From positions 1 through 36,555 of the forward strand of contig JAHEAW010000009.1 in assembly GCA_024642545.1 (NCBI GenBank): 36,555 bases of DNA. Reading direction: 5' to 3'. A program made the position numbers and the translations under genes. This stretch comes from Erythrobacteraceae bacterium. GTDB taxonomy: Bacteria; Pseudomonadota; Alphaproteobacteria; Sphingomonadales; Sphingomonadaceae. Numbering within the stretch: position 1 is the stretch's first letter; each line of letters opens with the position of its first letter. The notes below the pieces were generated by a model. It worked only from the letters and a program-made list of their open reading frames with translations, did not search any database and was not told the DNA's origin. Of this stretch, positions 26,703-35,124 are shown piece by piece.

Positions 26703-27201
26703 CGGCTCACTCGTTACCGTGCGTTTGGAAATTCGGCCATTCAGGACAACCGACATTGCGGCTTTGGTCGTGATGTTCAGCGATCCGATGGTCGCCCGAT
26801 ATGTCGGCGATGGCGGACCCTTGCCGCAAGATGACGCAGCGCTGTGGGTCAAGCGGTCGAACGAAAATTTGCAGCACTATGGTTATGGTACCGGGGCAGT
26901 CATCGAGCGCGCGAGCGGCATACTGATCGGCTGGGCAGGTTTTGCCAGGCCACAGGATGGGCCGGAACAAATCATCTACGGACTGGCTAAAGCATATTGG
27001 CGACAGGGATTTGGAACCGAGATTGTCGAAGCGCTTGTGCAGTTCGCCGGAAGGCGGGGACTTGACTGTGTTCTGGCAACGGTTGACGCGGCGAACCGCA
27101 ACTCAATCCATCTGTTGCGCAGCCAAGGGTTCGCACTGTTCGAACAGGATTTTGGCGGGGAAGATGGCTGCGACCTTTACCGGCGGAGTATGGCGCAGTG
27201 A
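26692..27201 (+). CDS. GNAT-family N-acetyltransferase (RimJ/RimL type)
   Basis: A 169-residue acetyltransferase that moves acetyl from acetyl-CoA to an amine of a protein or small molecule. The opening VRLEIRPFRTTDI, the strand IERASGILIGWAGFA and the acetyl-CoA loop YWRQGFGTEI (Arg104-Gln-Gly-Phe-Gly) are typical of the RimJ/RimL branch. The likely start is a GTG at 26692, which overlaps the decaheme gene by 11 bases. Substrate unknown. Co-translation with the cytochromes may be incidental or may mark one of them for acetylation. It closes the plus-strand operon; the next gene is convergent. Confidence 0.85.
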   Translation: MISNGSLVTVRLEIRPFRTTDIAALVVMFSDPMVARYVGDGGPLPQDDAALWVKRSNENLQHYGYGTGAVIERASGILIGWAGFARPQDGPEQIIYGLAKAYWRQGFGTEIVEALVQFAGRRGLDCVLATVDAANRNSIHLLRSQGFALFEQDFGGEDGCDLYRRSMAQ

Positions 27202-27238
27202 TTACGCAGACAGAGCAGGATCAGGGTCAAAACTTTGC

Positions 27239-28087
27239 TTATTCCCGCTCGGCAAACATACTCTGGATCATTGGTTGCAGGTTCTGGGTATAGGATGCCA
27301 GCACGTGCCACTTGTGAACCATTTCGTAATGGGTCACGAGTGATTTGCCGTCCCATCGGTGGACTGCGTATGTCGCCGGTTCGGTCGTGATCAAATTGCG
27401 TCCGTCGGGCGTGTCGGGATCAATATCGCGCAGGTCCAGCGCCACTAGCGGGGCAACCGAAGGCGTCACCGACAGCGGGATGCCGTGAATGGAGGTATGC
27501 ATCGGCCGGTGCAGATGACCGCAGTGGATCGCAAGGATCTGGCGGTGCCCTGCGACCGCCTTACCAAAACGCAACATCCAGTCCTCATCCTCACCCGGGT
27601 CCATCCAGCCGATCCCTGCAACCACGGGCGGGTGGTGCATGAATATCAGCGTTGGCGTGTCGGGATGCGCGTCAAGCTCAGCGGATAGCCAATCGCGGCG
27701 GTGTTCGCAAAACGCGCCCCCGTGCCGCCCCGGCTCCAGCGTATCGAGAAAAATGATCCGCAGGCCCTCGCGCTCGATCGCATAATGGACAAAGCCGCCC
27801 TCCGTCGGCGTAGCGGGAAAGGCATTGAGCAACTCTTCACGTGTGTCGTGATTGCCAACCATCGGGTAGACCGGGAAGGGACAGTCCGCCAATAATGCGG
27901 CGGTCTTCTCGAAACTTTCGCGGTCACCGTGGTCGGTCAGATCGCCTGACAGTACCAGCATATCGATTGGGTTGGGGCCGGCAATGATCCGATCAAGCGT
28001 GCTGCGAAAGCGGATACGGTTCAGCTCCTCCGGCAGTTCATCGGGATCGAAACCGATATGAATATCGGTCATCTGTGCGATCAGCAC
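27239..28087 (-). CDS. CpdA-like metallophosphoesterase (possible 3',5'-cAMP phosphodiesterase)
   Basis: A 282-residue calcineurin-like phosphoesterase. Dinuclear metal-site residues are all present: Asp8 and His10 (MTDIHIG), Asp49 (SGDLTDHGD), Asn79-His80-Asp81 (VGNHDTR), His151 (MHHPP) and His188/His191/His193 (HCGHLHR). The GDLTDHG and HCGHLHR forms and the length fit the class III cyclic nucleotide phosphodiesterase (CpdA) branch, although relatives act on other phosphoesters. The GTG at 28087 is chosen because it falls one base after the stop of the upstream cytochrome gene and directly precedes the LIAQMTDIH strand. As last gene of the minus-strand operon that also encodes cNMP-binding domains, it may hydrolyse cAMP made by the nearby cyclase. 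Substrate is inferred. Confidence 0.87.
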   Translation of the reverse strand: MLIAQMTDIHIGFDPDELPEELNRIRFRSTLDRIIAGPNPIDMLVLSGDLTDHGDRESFEKTAALLADCPFPVYPMVGNHDTREELLNAFPATPTEGGFVHYAIEREGLRIIFLDTLEPGRHGGAFCEHRRDWLSAELDAHPDTPTLIFMHHPPVVAGIGWMDPGEDEDWMLRFGKAVAGHRQILAIHCGHLHRPMHTSIHGIPLSVTPSVAPLVALDLRDIDPDTPDGRNLITTEPATYAVHRWDGKSLVTHYEMVHKWHVLASYTQNLQPMIQSMFAERE

Positions 28088-28088
28088 G

Positions 28089-29876
28089 TCAGGGACCCTT
28101 GCGCCAGAGCATGGCAACTTTGTTCATGGCGTCATGGCCGTTCTTGGCCGGTAGCATGCGCTGCGGATCGCCCATCGTGCCGGGGTGATAGGAATGGCAC
28201 ATGGCGCAGCTGGAAGGCACTTCGGCGGCGGCATCATCGGGGCCCATATGACAGGTGCGGCAGGTCTTTATTCCGGGCAGCAGGACATCGGTCGCGGACT
28301 TGGAGAGATTGGCCTGGTGGCAGGTGGTGCATTTTTCCTGCTTATGCGCGCTATGGTCAAACCAGCTATGGACCAAATAATGGTCAGGGATATTGACCGG
28401 CATCACATCCAGCTTGCCATTGGTAGTGACCGGGATGTGGCATTCTCCGCACACGCCGTCAGGCTGCATCGCGCGGTTGATGGCCACCAGTGAACGCACT
28501 GGCGGGCCGAAATTCTGGCGGTAGAGACCGCTCTGGCCGTAAACACCCGGCGCGCGCCGCCCGGCGATCAGACCATTGCTTGCCTGCTGATGCGGCGCCC
28601 GGTCCATCGCCATCAGATCCGCCCGCATTTGTTCGACATCGCCGTGGTGGAGCGTGCGGAAAGTTGACCCGACCTTGTCATAGACCAGACTGTGGCAGGC
28701 CCCGCAGTCCTGCTCCATCGAAATCGGTTTGAAGGCGGTGCCATCAGCGGTGGGCTTGTGGCAATCAGAGCAATCCAGCGCTGCGCCATAGCCTTTGGCC
28801 GCACTCAAAGTGCCCGCCATCTGGGCCACCGCGTTGGTCTTCGACAGATGCATTTCATGCGGGAAACGCAGCCCATTAAATTCCTTCGGCTTGCCGTCCA
28901 GCGATACGCGCTGCGGCTTGATCTGGCCGGGGGCAGTAAACAAGACCGGCTCGAACTGCGGATGAGCGGTACCAAAATCAGCGGCATTGCCAAGCGAAGT
29001 ATCAGTCAGCCGGGTATCGAGCGTGCCATGACAATCGGAACAGAACTTTTGCGGCGTCGGCTCCATCCGGCCAGCGCCTTCATGTTCGCGGTGGCAAGTG
29101 GTGCAAGCCTGTGGGCCTTCCTTGCCGAAGGCTTCGGCCACGTTCCATTGCAGCTTGTCTCCCAGTGACATTGGCCCCTCAGCAATACTCAGCTTTGACT
29201 TGGCGGCATGATGGCCAATATCCTTGTGGCAGCTGAGGCAAGTGGTATCGCGCACCGATTGGAACGGCTTGACGTGGCAGGCTTGGCAATTGTCTTCCAA
29301 GCCGTGATGCGCCAGACTCAGCGCACCTGGGCTCCAGCTTGCATCCATCAGGACGCCATCGGAAATTCCTGCCTTGGGCGGTGTGGGAGGATGGCTGAGG
29401 TTGGACGTAATCGGCACGATCAGGAACGCGAGCAGAACAAGGCCCAGGCCAATCCATGCCATCGCCCGTTTGCCAGGCAATTTGCCGCCCAGCGAAAAGC
29501 CGCTCAGCGCATCGCTGGAAACCACTTGCTCGCTTGCTCGCTGCACGGTGATGGTAATGACGCCGCCGCCGCCTTGCGCAATTGCCAGGCGGTAGGAGCC
29601 AAAGCCAAGCTCAGCCCCTGCTTCAGGGTGGAACTGGGCCGCTCGGATGGTTTTGCCATCGAGCGTGAAACCCAGCGTGCCGGCAGAATCGATTCGCAGC
29701 TTGCCGGTCGCGAGCCGGTCGATCCGCGCGTGATATTGCTCCACGGCAAGATCGGGCAGGTGAATGTCATTATCGGACCTGCGGCCAATGGTGATGGTTT
29801 CTTCAGCAACTTCCCGGTCGCGCACGATCTCGCGCCCGTCTGCGGTGGTGTCGATAGTGCGGATGAGGAAAGTCAT
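28089..29876 (-). CDS. FHA-domain, membrane-anchored decaheme c-type cytochrome
   Basis: A 595-residue fusion. Residues about 20-105 form an FHA fold (GRRSDNDIHL at 31-40, then YHARI at 48-52), presumably cytoplasmic. One TM helix at about 138-157 follows, then a periplasmic part with ten CXXCH sites starting at residues 197, 213, 258, 279, 369, 391, 476, 516, 539 and 557. FHA domains normally bind phosphothreonine through a conserved Arg and Ser; Arg32 is kept, but the Ser of the usual SRxH motif is replaced (VEQYHA), so phosphopeptide binding may be lost or altered. It follows the cytochrome b-like gene by 10 bases in one operon and probably takes electrons from it into the periplasm. The orientation and route are inferred. 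Confidence 0.92.
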   Translation of the reverse strand: MTFLIRTIDTTADGREIVRDREVAEETITIGRRSDNDIHLPDLAVEQYHARIDRLATGKLRIDSAGTLGFTLDGKTIRAAQFHPEAGAELGFGSYRLAIAQGGGGVITITVQRASEQVVSSDALSGFSLGGKLPGKRAMAWIGLGLVLLAFLIVPITSNLSHPPTPPKAGISDGVLMDASWSPGALSLAHHGLEDNCQACHVKPFQSVRDTTCLSCHKDIGHHAAKSKLSIAEGPMSLGDKLQWNVAEAFGKEGPQACTTCHREHEGAGRMEPTPQKFCSDCHGTLDTRLTDTSLGNAADFGTAHPQFEPVLFTAPGQIKPQRVSLDGKPKEFNGLRFPHEMHLSKTNAVAQMAGTLSAAKGYGAALDCSDCHKPTADGTAFKPISMEQDCGACHSLVYDKVGSTFRTLHHGDVEQMRADLMAMDRAPHQQASNGLIAGRRAPGVYGQSGLYRQNFGPPVRSLVAINRAMQPDGVCGECHIPVTTNGKLDVMPVNIPDHYLVHSWFDHSAHKQEKCTTCHQANLSKSATDVLLPGIKTCRTCHMGPDDAAAEVPSSCAMCHSYHPGTMGDPQRMLPAKNGHDAMNKVAMLWRKGP

Positions 29877-29886
29877 GCTGCCGCCC

Positions 29887-30768
29887 TCACCAGTAGAAAA
29901 AGACGCTGACTATGTGCGCGGTCAACGCAGCCAGCAAAGCGATGGTTGCAGGGATATGGATGTAGAGCCACACTTCGAGCAGCGCCTTGATCCGCATATG
30001 ACGGCGGATCTGATCAAGCTGTGTCTTGCGTTTGCCCAGCAGTGCGCGAACCTTGTCACGCGGGTCGTCACTGCCAACCGGGCGCGACCAGTCGGATGCG
30101 AAATGGGCCAGCGCCGTAGTGGTGGTGCAGCCGCGATAACGCGCCAAAAGCCGTGCACCGAGGCCCCAGCCAAACGTATCCTGGTCCAGCGCCGCAATGA
30201 CCAGATCCGCTTCTTCGCGGTTCAGAGGCTGAGCCGCGCTGTGCAACTGCCGGTCAATCGCGGCGAGCGCTTCGACCATTTCCTTGCGGGTCATTTCACG
30301 GGAATTATTGCTGAGGGCCGCGGGCAGGCTGGCGTAGACCGATATGCCGTATATGCCCGATAGGATCACCACCATCATCAGCCCGTATGCGAGCGTGTGG
30401 ACGTTCCAGCCGAATTGGAAGCCGGTATGCAAAGTGCCGATCACGATCAGTGCCAGCCCAAGATAGACGTGCGCAGAAGTCCACGCCTTGAGCGACCAGC
30501 GGCCTTCAGTCATATTGCGTTTGCGGATGCCGAGCAGGGCCAACCACACAATCAGCACTGCGCCGATAGTCCCCAGCGTATAGCCATACCAACTGCCGCC
30601 ATTGGGGTGCGGGGTCACATCGGACCAGAAATAGCCAAGGATTGCGATCAGGCACACCGCCCCAGCAATCTTGAGCCAGCGGAACCGCTTATGCGCCAGG
30701 AAACCTTCATGGTCCGAGCTTTGGCGCCGTTCGCGAAAACCTTGGTCCTGTCCGGGCACACTCGCCAT
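29887..30768 (-). CDS. Cytochrome b-like membrane protein
   Basis: A 293-residue inner-membrane protein with about five TM helices (30-48, 62-81, 99-119, 124-146, 267-290). Histidines at 100, 114, 124, 271 and 285 sit near helix ends in positions suited to ligate b hemes across the membrane. A long soluble loop (about 150-265) separates helix 4 from helix 5. No domain beyond a general ferric reductase/cytochrome b fold can be named. Its ATG overlaps the TAA of the FAD/FeS gene by one base and the FHA-decaheme gene follows, so it is well placed to carry electrons from a cytoplasmic flavin/FeS partner to a periplasmic cytochrome. Confidence 0.82.
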   Translation of the reverse strand: MASVPGQDQGFRERRQSSDHEGFLAHKRFRWLKIAGAVCLIAILGYFWSDVTPHPNGGSWYGYTLGTIGAVLIVWLALLGIRKRNMTEGRWSLKAWTSAHVYLGLALIVIGTLHTGFQFGWNVHTLAYGLMMVVILSGIYGISVYASLPAALSNNSREMTRKEMVEALAAIDRQLHSAAQPLNREEADLVIAALDQDTFGWGLGARLLARYRGCTTTTALAHFASDWSRPVGSDDPRDKVRALLGKRKTQLDQIRRHMRIKALLEVWLYIHIPATIALLAALTAHIVSVFFYW

Positions 30769-33221
30769 TATTCAACATCCTCCGCCAGCTTGGTGAAGGT
30801 CAGGAATTTTTCGGGTGACACGCGGATGGCAGCGCCAGTCGGGCAGGCGCGCACGCAGGCTGGCCCGCCTTCAATCCCCGAACACATATCGCATTTGATC
30901 GCCGACTTGCCGGTTTCCATCCCCCGCTTTGCAGCTTCATGCTTGCGCCAGCTATAGCTCGCCTCACCCGGGCCAGGTCCTTTGCCGAACAGCAGCCAGC
31001 TGAGCAAAGATGGCTTGGGCGGCGGGGCTGCATCCATCCGGATCACGCCGTAGGGGCAGTTGCGCTGGCAATTGCCGCAGCCGATACACGTATCATCGAT
31101 AAAGACTTCGCCGTCCGGGCCGCGCTTGATTGCATTAGGCGGACAATCGGCCATGCAATGGGGATGTTCGCAGTGACGGCATGACGTCGGTACATGCAGA
31201 TGGGCGTAAGTCCGCCCAGCCTCGCGGTCGAGCCGGGACAACCCCTCATGGCTGTCGGCGCAGGCTTTTTCGCAATTGTCGCAGCCGACACACAGCTTTT
31301 CGTCGATCAACAGCACATCGGTTGCCTCGCCAATACCATTGTCGATCAGGAACCGCGCGGTTTCCGAATACATATCAACCACGCTGCCGAAGCTGTCCTT
31401 GCGGCTTTCAATGAAGGAATTGATCTCGCGGCGAGATGCCATTTCCGCCATCGCCTTTTCGCGCAAGGCAGGCTTGCGGGCGAGCAACCGGACGAATGCC
31501 TCGCCCGGGAACCGGACAACCTCGCTCTTGATGGCGGCCTTCACTGTCGCGGTCCGCGCGGAGCCGTCAACCACGGCCATTTCGCCAAAATAGGTCCCTG
31601 CTGGCAGATAGGAGAGGAACACGGGCGCGCCGCCGATCTGCTTTTCGACGATCATCGAACCGCGGCGGATCACATAGACGTCCTTATCATCGGCGCCTTC
31701 TTCGATCACGACTTTGCCAGCGCGGACATCGACCACTTCGGCAGCGGCAACCAGTTCAGCCACATCATCGCGCATCAGGCCAGAGCCGAACATTTGCAGC
31801 AATTGCCGCTCGATCGAGATCGCATTGACCGCGCGCGCGGCGCTGGGGGTGGTCGCGATCAGTTTAAGCGCGGCGGTCCGGCTCAATTCAATCACGATCG
31901 TCGGTTCAGCCGCACGGATGGTCGAGCCCCGGCGACGGCCTGAAATAAGCCCGACTTCACCAAAGATGGAGCCTTGCTCGATCGATACAGTCACTGACGG
32001 GTCGTCAGGATTGACTTCGACCAGCACCGACCCTTCGGCAATACCGAACATTGATGAGCCCGGATCGTTGCGTTCGAAAATCTCTTCGCCCGCTTCATAA
32101 CCACTAACCGTGCTGTCAAGCATCAGCTCGCGCATTTGCAGCGGGGAAAGGTCCTGCAGGATGACCACATTCGCGCGGAAGGTTTCGAGCCACTGATCAA
32201 CCGAGCGCACACCGGGCAAAGCGTCAAACTTCTGGGCCAGTATGGGTTCGTCAGCCGGTTTGAGATCTAGGTTCCCATTGAGGAACTCGATCACATCATA
32301 GCCCTGGTTCATGCAATGCTTGATCAGCGGGTAACCCGCCAGCGCGCCAATGACATGAATGCCCTGCTTGGTGGTTTCAAAGCTGGGGGACAATTTGGGG
32401 AATGCGCCTCGATCCCCGCCTGTAAATTCGATCCCGCAAGCTTCGACAAAGCCGCGCGGGGGCTGCGAGCCGGTGCGCGCGATGATCCGGTTGCACGGGA
32501 TCGTCTCCTGCCCGTCGCGGGTGTCGAGCACCAGTTCATCAGCACGCACTTCAGCCGGAGATGTTTCGCGCCGGACAATGATCCGGCCGGCTGCCTCTGC
32601 TTCTTCGAGCAGTGTGACATTGGCCGCCTTGGCGCGGGCAAAGTCAGACCCGCGATTGAGGATAGTGACGATGTTGTTCTGCTTGGGATCAGCGGCGAGG
32701 CCAAGCGCGTTTTCGATCCCGGCATCGCCTGAACCGACCACGGTGATATGTTCGTCGAAATATTCGCCCGGATCGTCCAGCTGATACTGGATCAGCGGCA
32801 AATCGGCACCGGGGCAGCGCAGCTTGTTGGGGTTGCCCTGCGTGCCGATGCCCATGACCACCGCCTCGGCATGGATCGGTTCGCCGCCCTTGATCTCGAT
32901 CACGAATTTGCCGGTTGTGCCGCTGATGGCGGTCACTTCGGCGTTGAGCCTTACGTTGATCTTGCCCGCAGCAACCTGCTCGTCCCAGGTATCAAGGATA
33001 AACTCCCGCTTGCCGGCGTCAAAATCCAGATCCGAGCGCAGCACCAGATTGCTGGGCGTCGCCATCACATGCTTGCCCTTCTGGTATTTGAAGATGGTAT
33101 CGCTGAGGTGATCGGTCTTTTCGATCAGAATATGGGTCATGCCCACCTTTGCCGCGCGCGCCGCTGCGCTCAGGCCCGCTGGGCCTGAACCGATAACGGC
33201 GACACGGTACTGTTCTGGCAT
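30768..33221 (-). CDS. FAD oxidoreductase fused to two cyclic-nucleotide-binding domains and a 4[4Fe-4S] ferredoxin module
   Basis: An 817-residue cytoplasmic fusion. Residues about 5-315 are a thioredoxin-reductase-like pyridine nucleotide oxidoreductase: FAD motif GSGPAGLSAA at 11-20 and NAD(P) motif GSGDAGIE at 163-170. No redox-active CXXC is seen in this part. Two CRP-type cyclic-nucleotide-binding domains follow at about 355-470 and 480-595, with phosphate-cassette motifs FGEVGL (420-425) and FGEMAVVDGSARTATV (545-560); the second is the more canonical. Residues about 635-805 carry ferredoxin cysteine motifs beginning at 644 (CVGCDNCEKAC), 681 (CRHCEHPHC), 712 (CIGCGNCQRNC) and 777 (CDMC...C...C), as in NrfC/DmsB-like subunits. 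GGGGGG lies before the ATG. It leads the operon with cytochrome b and decaheme partners. Cyclic-nucleotide gating of electron transfer is inferred. Confidence 0.92.
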   Translation of the reverse strand: MPEQYRVAVIGSGPAGLSAAARAAKVGMTHILIEKTDHLSDTIFKYQKGKHVMATPSNLVLRSDLDFDAGKREFILDTWDEQVAAGKINVRLNAEVTAISGTTGKFVIEIKGGEPIHAEAVVMGIGTQGNPNKLRCPGADLPLIQYQLDDPGEYFDEHITVVGSGDAGIENALGLAADPKQNNIVTILNRGSDFARAKAANVTLLEEAEAAGRIIVRRETSPAEVRADELVLDTRDGQETIPCNRIIARTGSQPPRGFVEACGIEFTGGDRGAFPKLSPSFETTKQGIHVIGALAGYPLIKHCMNQGYDVIEFLNGNLDLKPADEPILAQKFDALPGVRSVDQWLETFRANVVILQDLSPLQMRELMLDSTVSGYEAGEEIFERNDPGSSMFGIAEGSVLVEVNPDDPSVTVSIEQGSIFGEVGLISGRRRGSTIRAAEPTIVIELSRTAALKLIATTPSAARAVNAISIERQLLQMFGSGLMRDDVAELVAAAEVVDVRAGKVVIEEGADDKDVYVIRRGSMIVEKQIGGAPVFLSYLPAGTYFGEMAVVDGSARTATVKAAIKSEVVRFPGEAFVRLLARKPALREKAMAEMASRREINSFIESRKDSFGSVVDMYSETARFLIDNGIGEATDVLLIDEKLCVGCDNCEKACADSHEGLSRLDREAGRTYAHLHVPTSCRHCEHPHCMADCPPNAIKRGPDGEVFIDDTCIGCGNCQRNCPYGVIRMDAAPPPKPSLLSWLLFGKGPGPGEASYSWRKHEAAKRGMETGKSAIKCDMCSGIEGGPACVRACPTGAAIRVSPEKFLTFTKLAEDVE

Positions 33222-33362
33222 GCGTGACCCCCCTGTGATCGCGCGACCCTTGCAAAGTCACTGCACCATACCCAATCGCCGCCAATTCGCCAGCCCCTGC
33301 CCGTGCTTTATTAAACCAAGCGGATCATTGCCCGGGGGTGCGGGCGCTGCTAGCTGCGCTGC
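33222..33362. other. Divergent promoter region between the FAD/FeS operon and the TPR gene
   Basis: The 141-base gap separates oppositely directed genes and must hold both promoters. A lone TGTGA half-site at 33234-33238 lies about 15 bases from the FAD gene start but has no matching TCACA arm, so I do not call a CRP/FNR site. A CTTTATTAAACC stretch near 33307-33318 is the only AT-rich element. No convincing -35/-10 pair was found. Confidence 0.35.
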
Positions 33363-34307
33363 ATGAACGACGCTCCTTCTGCTGCAAGCCCACCGGTTAA
33401 AACGTCGCGAGTCGGCCTGATTGCGTTTCTGGCGGGCACCGGGCTGATTGTGCTGGCGATTGGTTACCGTGCGTTCCATCCGGTCGAAACGCCAGAAATG
33501 ATCGCAGCAGCACAGCATGCCCGGCCAACGATTGATCAATTGCAGGCACGGGCAGACAAGGACCCAAGGGATGCCAAGGCGTGGCAGGAACTGGCCTATG
33601 CGCAGTTTTCAGGCGGCGCATATGAACAGGCCGCCAAATCCTATCGTCAGGCGATCGAGGGCGATCCGAAAAACGCGGTGCTGTGGTCGGCGATGGGCGA
33701 ATCGCTGGTCATGGCAAGCGTCCGCGATCCCATGCCGCCCGCTGCGGTCAGCGCGTTCGAGAAAGCATACTCGCTCGACCCGGGTGATCCGCGGGCACGC
33801 TATTTTCTGGCCGTTCGCAAGGACCTTTCTGGCGACCATAAAGGCGCGCTTGCGGACTGGCTGGCGCTGCTCAAACAGACCCCTCCCGGCGCTGTGTGGG
33901 AAGGCAATTTGCGCCGAACGATTGAACAGGTCGGAACTATTAACAAGATTGATACTGCCGCAATGATGGCCAAGGTTGATCAGGAACGGGCCGCATCAGC
34001 TCCGGGCGCGCCGCCAGTGCTTACAGCCGGTGCTGCAATTCCAGGGCCCACGCAAGATCAGATCACTAGCGCTCGGGGCATCGCCCCAAGCGATCAGCAG
34101 AAAATGGCTGAAGGCATGGTGGAACGGCTCGCCAGCCGCCTGAAGTCTGAGCCTGGTGATGTCAATGGATGGGTCATGCTGATGCGCAGCCGGATGACAT
34201 TGGGCCAGCCAGACCAGGCATCGCAGGCGCTAAGCGATGCGATTGCCGCTAACCCGCGTGAGGCAACCCGGCTGCGGTCTGAAGCGGATATTCTGGGCGT
34301 TCATTAA
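33363..34307 (+). CDS. TPR protein, CcmI/CycH-like cytochrome c maturation factor
   Basis: A 314-residue protein with one N-terminal TM helix (about 17-36) and a periplasmic TPR region (about 55-165), followed by a Pro/Ala linker and another short helical repeat near 230-310. The phrases ADWLALLKQTPPGAVW and the AKAWQELAYAQFSGGAYEQAAKSYRQAI-type TPRs resemble the periplasmic C-terminal half of CcmI/CycH, which hands apocytochrome c to the heme lyase. It is divergent from the multiheme operon, so it may be a dedicated maturation helper for these heme-rich proteins. The remaining ccm genes are not in the window. A generic TPR protein is the alternative. Confidence 0.75.
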   Translation: MNDAPSAASPPVKTSRVGLIAFLAGTGLIVLAIGYRAFHPVETPEMIAAAQHARPTIDQLQARADKDPRDAKAWQELAYAQFSGGAYEQAAKSYRQAIEGDPKNAVLWSAMGESLVMASVRDPMPPAAVSAFEKAYSLDPGDPRARYFLAVRKDLSGDHKGALADWLALLKQTPPGAVWEGNLRRTIEQVGTINKIDTAAMMAKVDQERAASAPGAPPVLTAGAAIPGPTQDQITSARGIAPSDQQKMAEGMVERLASRLKSEPGDVNGWVMLMRSRMTLGQPDQASQALSDAIAANPREATRLRSEADILGVH

Positions 34308-34315
34308 CGCGCGTC

Positions 34316-35098
34316 TCATTCCATGAACCAGCCGTGGCTGGCGATCAGCGACTGGCCGGTCAGCGCGTTGCTTTCAAACGCGGCGAACAGGAATGCGACT
34401 TCGGCGATATCATCGACCGTGGTAAACTCCTGATCTACCGTCTGGCCCAGCATTACCCTGTTGACGACCTCCTCTTCCGAAATGCCCAGGTCACGCGCCT
34501 GTTCGGGGATCTGCTTGTCGACCAGCGGTGTGCGCACAAAACCGGGACAGATCACGTTCGAGCGCACCCCATGCTTTGCGCCTTCCTTGGCAATCACGCG
34601 GGAGAGGCCCAGCAGGCCATGCTTGGCAGTGACATAGGCTGATTTGAGTGGCGAGGCTTCCTTTGAGTGAACCGATCCCATGTAGATGATCGAGCCGCTA
34701 CCTGCCGTGTACATATGCGGAATGCAGGCCTTGGTGGTCAGAAACGCCCCATCGAGATGAATGGCGAGCATCTTTTTCCATTCGTTAAACGGAAAATCTT
34801 CCACCGGGTGGACAATCTGGATTCCGGCATTGGACACCAGCACGTCGATCTTGCCCCAGGCCCCGATCACCTTCTCGATACCGGCATTTACCTGCTCTTC
34901 GCTGGTTACATCCATCGCCACGGCCATGGCCTGATCTGGATGAGCGGCATTAATTTCCGCTGCGGCCGCGTTTGCGGCATCGATATTGAGGTCGGCAATC
35001 ACTACCTTGCCGCCGTCCCGGGCGTAGCGGCGAGCAATTGCATTGCCGATCCCGCTGGCGGCCCCGGTTACGATGCAGACTTTATCCAAGAGGGTCAT
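34316..35098 (-). CDS. bdhA: 3-hydroxybutyrate dehydrogenase
   Basis: A 260-residue short-chain dehydrogenase that interconverts 3-hydroxybutyrate and acetoacetate with NAD. The cofactor motif TGAASGIG is at 11-18, SNAG at 89-92, and the catalytic triad is Ser142, Tyr155 and Lys159, at the same numbers as in characterised bacterial enzymes. Length and the C-terminal HGWF close fit the 3-hydroxybutyrate dehydrogenase family. The ATG at 35098 has AAGGAATT nine to ten bases upstream on the minus strand; an earlier ATG at 35128 lacks this and falls in the patatin gene. It lies 26 bases after the patatin gene and was probably co-transcribed for polyhydroxybutyrate or ketone-body use. Confidence 0.92.
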   Translation of the reverse strand: MTLLDKVCIVTGAASGIGNAIARRYARDGGKVVIADLNIDAANAAAAEINAAHPDQAMAVAMDVTSEEQVNAGIEKVIGAWGKIDVLVSNAGIQIVHPVEDFPFNEWKKMLAIHLDGAFLTTKACIPHMYTAGSGSIIYMGSVHSKEASPLKSAYVTAKHGLLGLSRVIAKEGAKHGVRSNVICPGFVRTPLVDKQIPEQARDLGISEEEVVNRVMLGQTVDQEFTTVDDIAEVAFLFAAFESNALTGQSLIASHGWFME

Positions 35099-35124
35099 TT
35101 TTCGAATTCCTTTTTGCGATCTTG

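Noticed and set aside
33226-33250. CRP-like site upstream of the FAD/FeS operon
   Set aside because: Only the TGTGA half-site at 33234-33238 is present; the opposite arm does not match TCACA.
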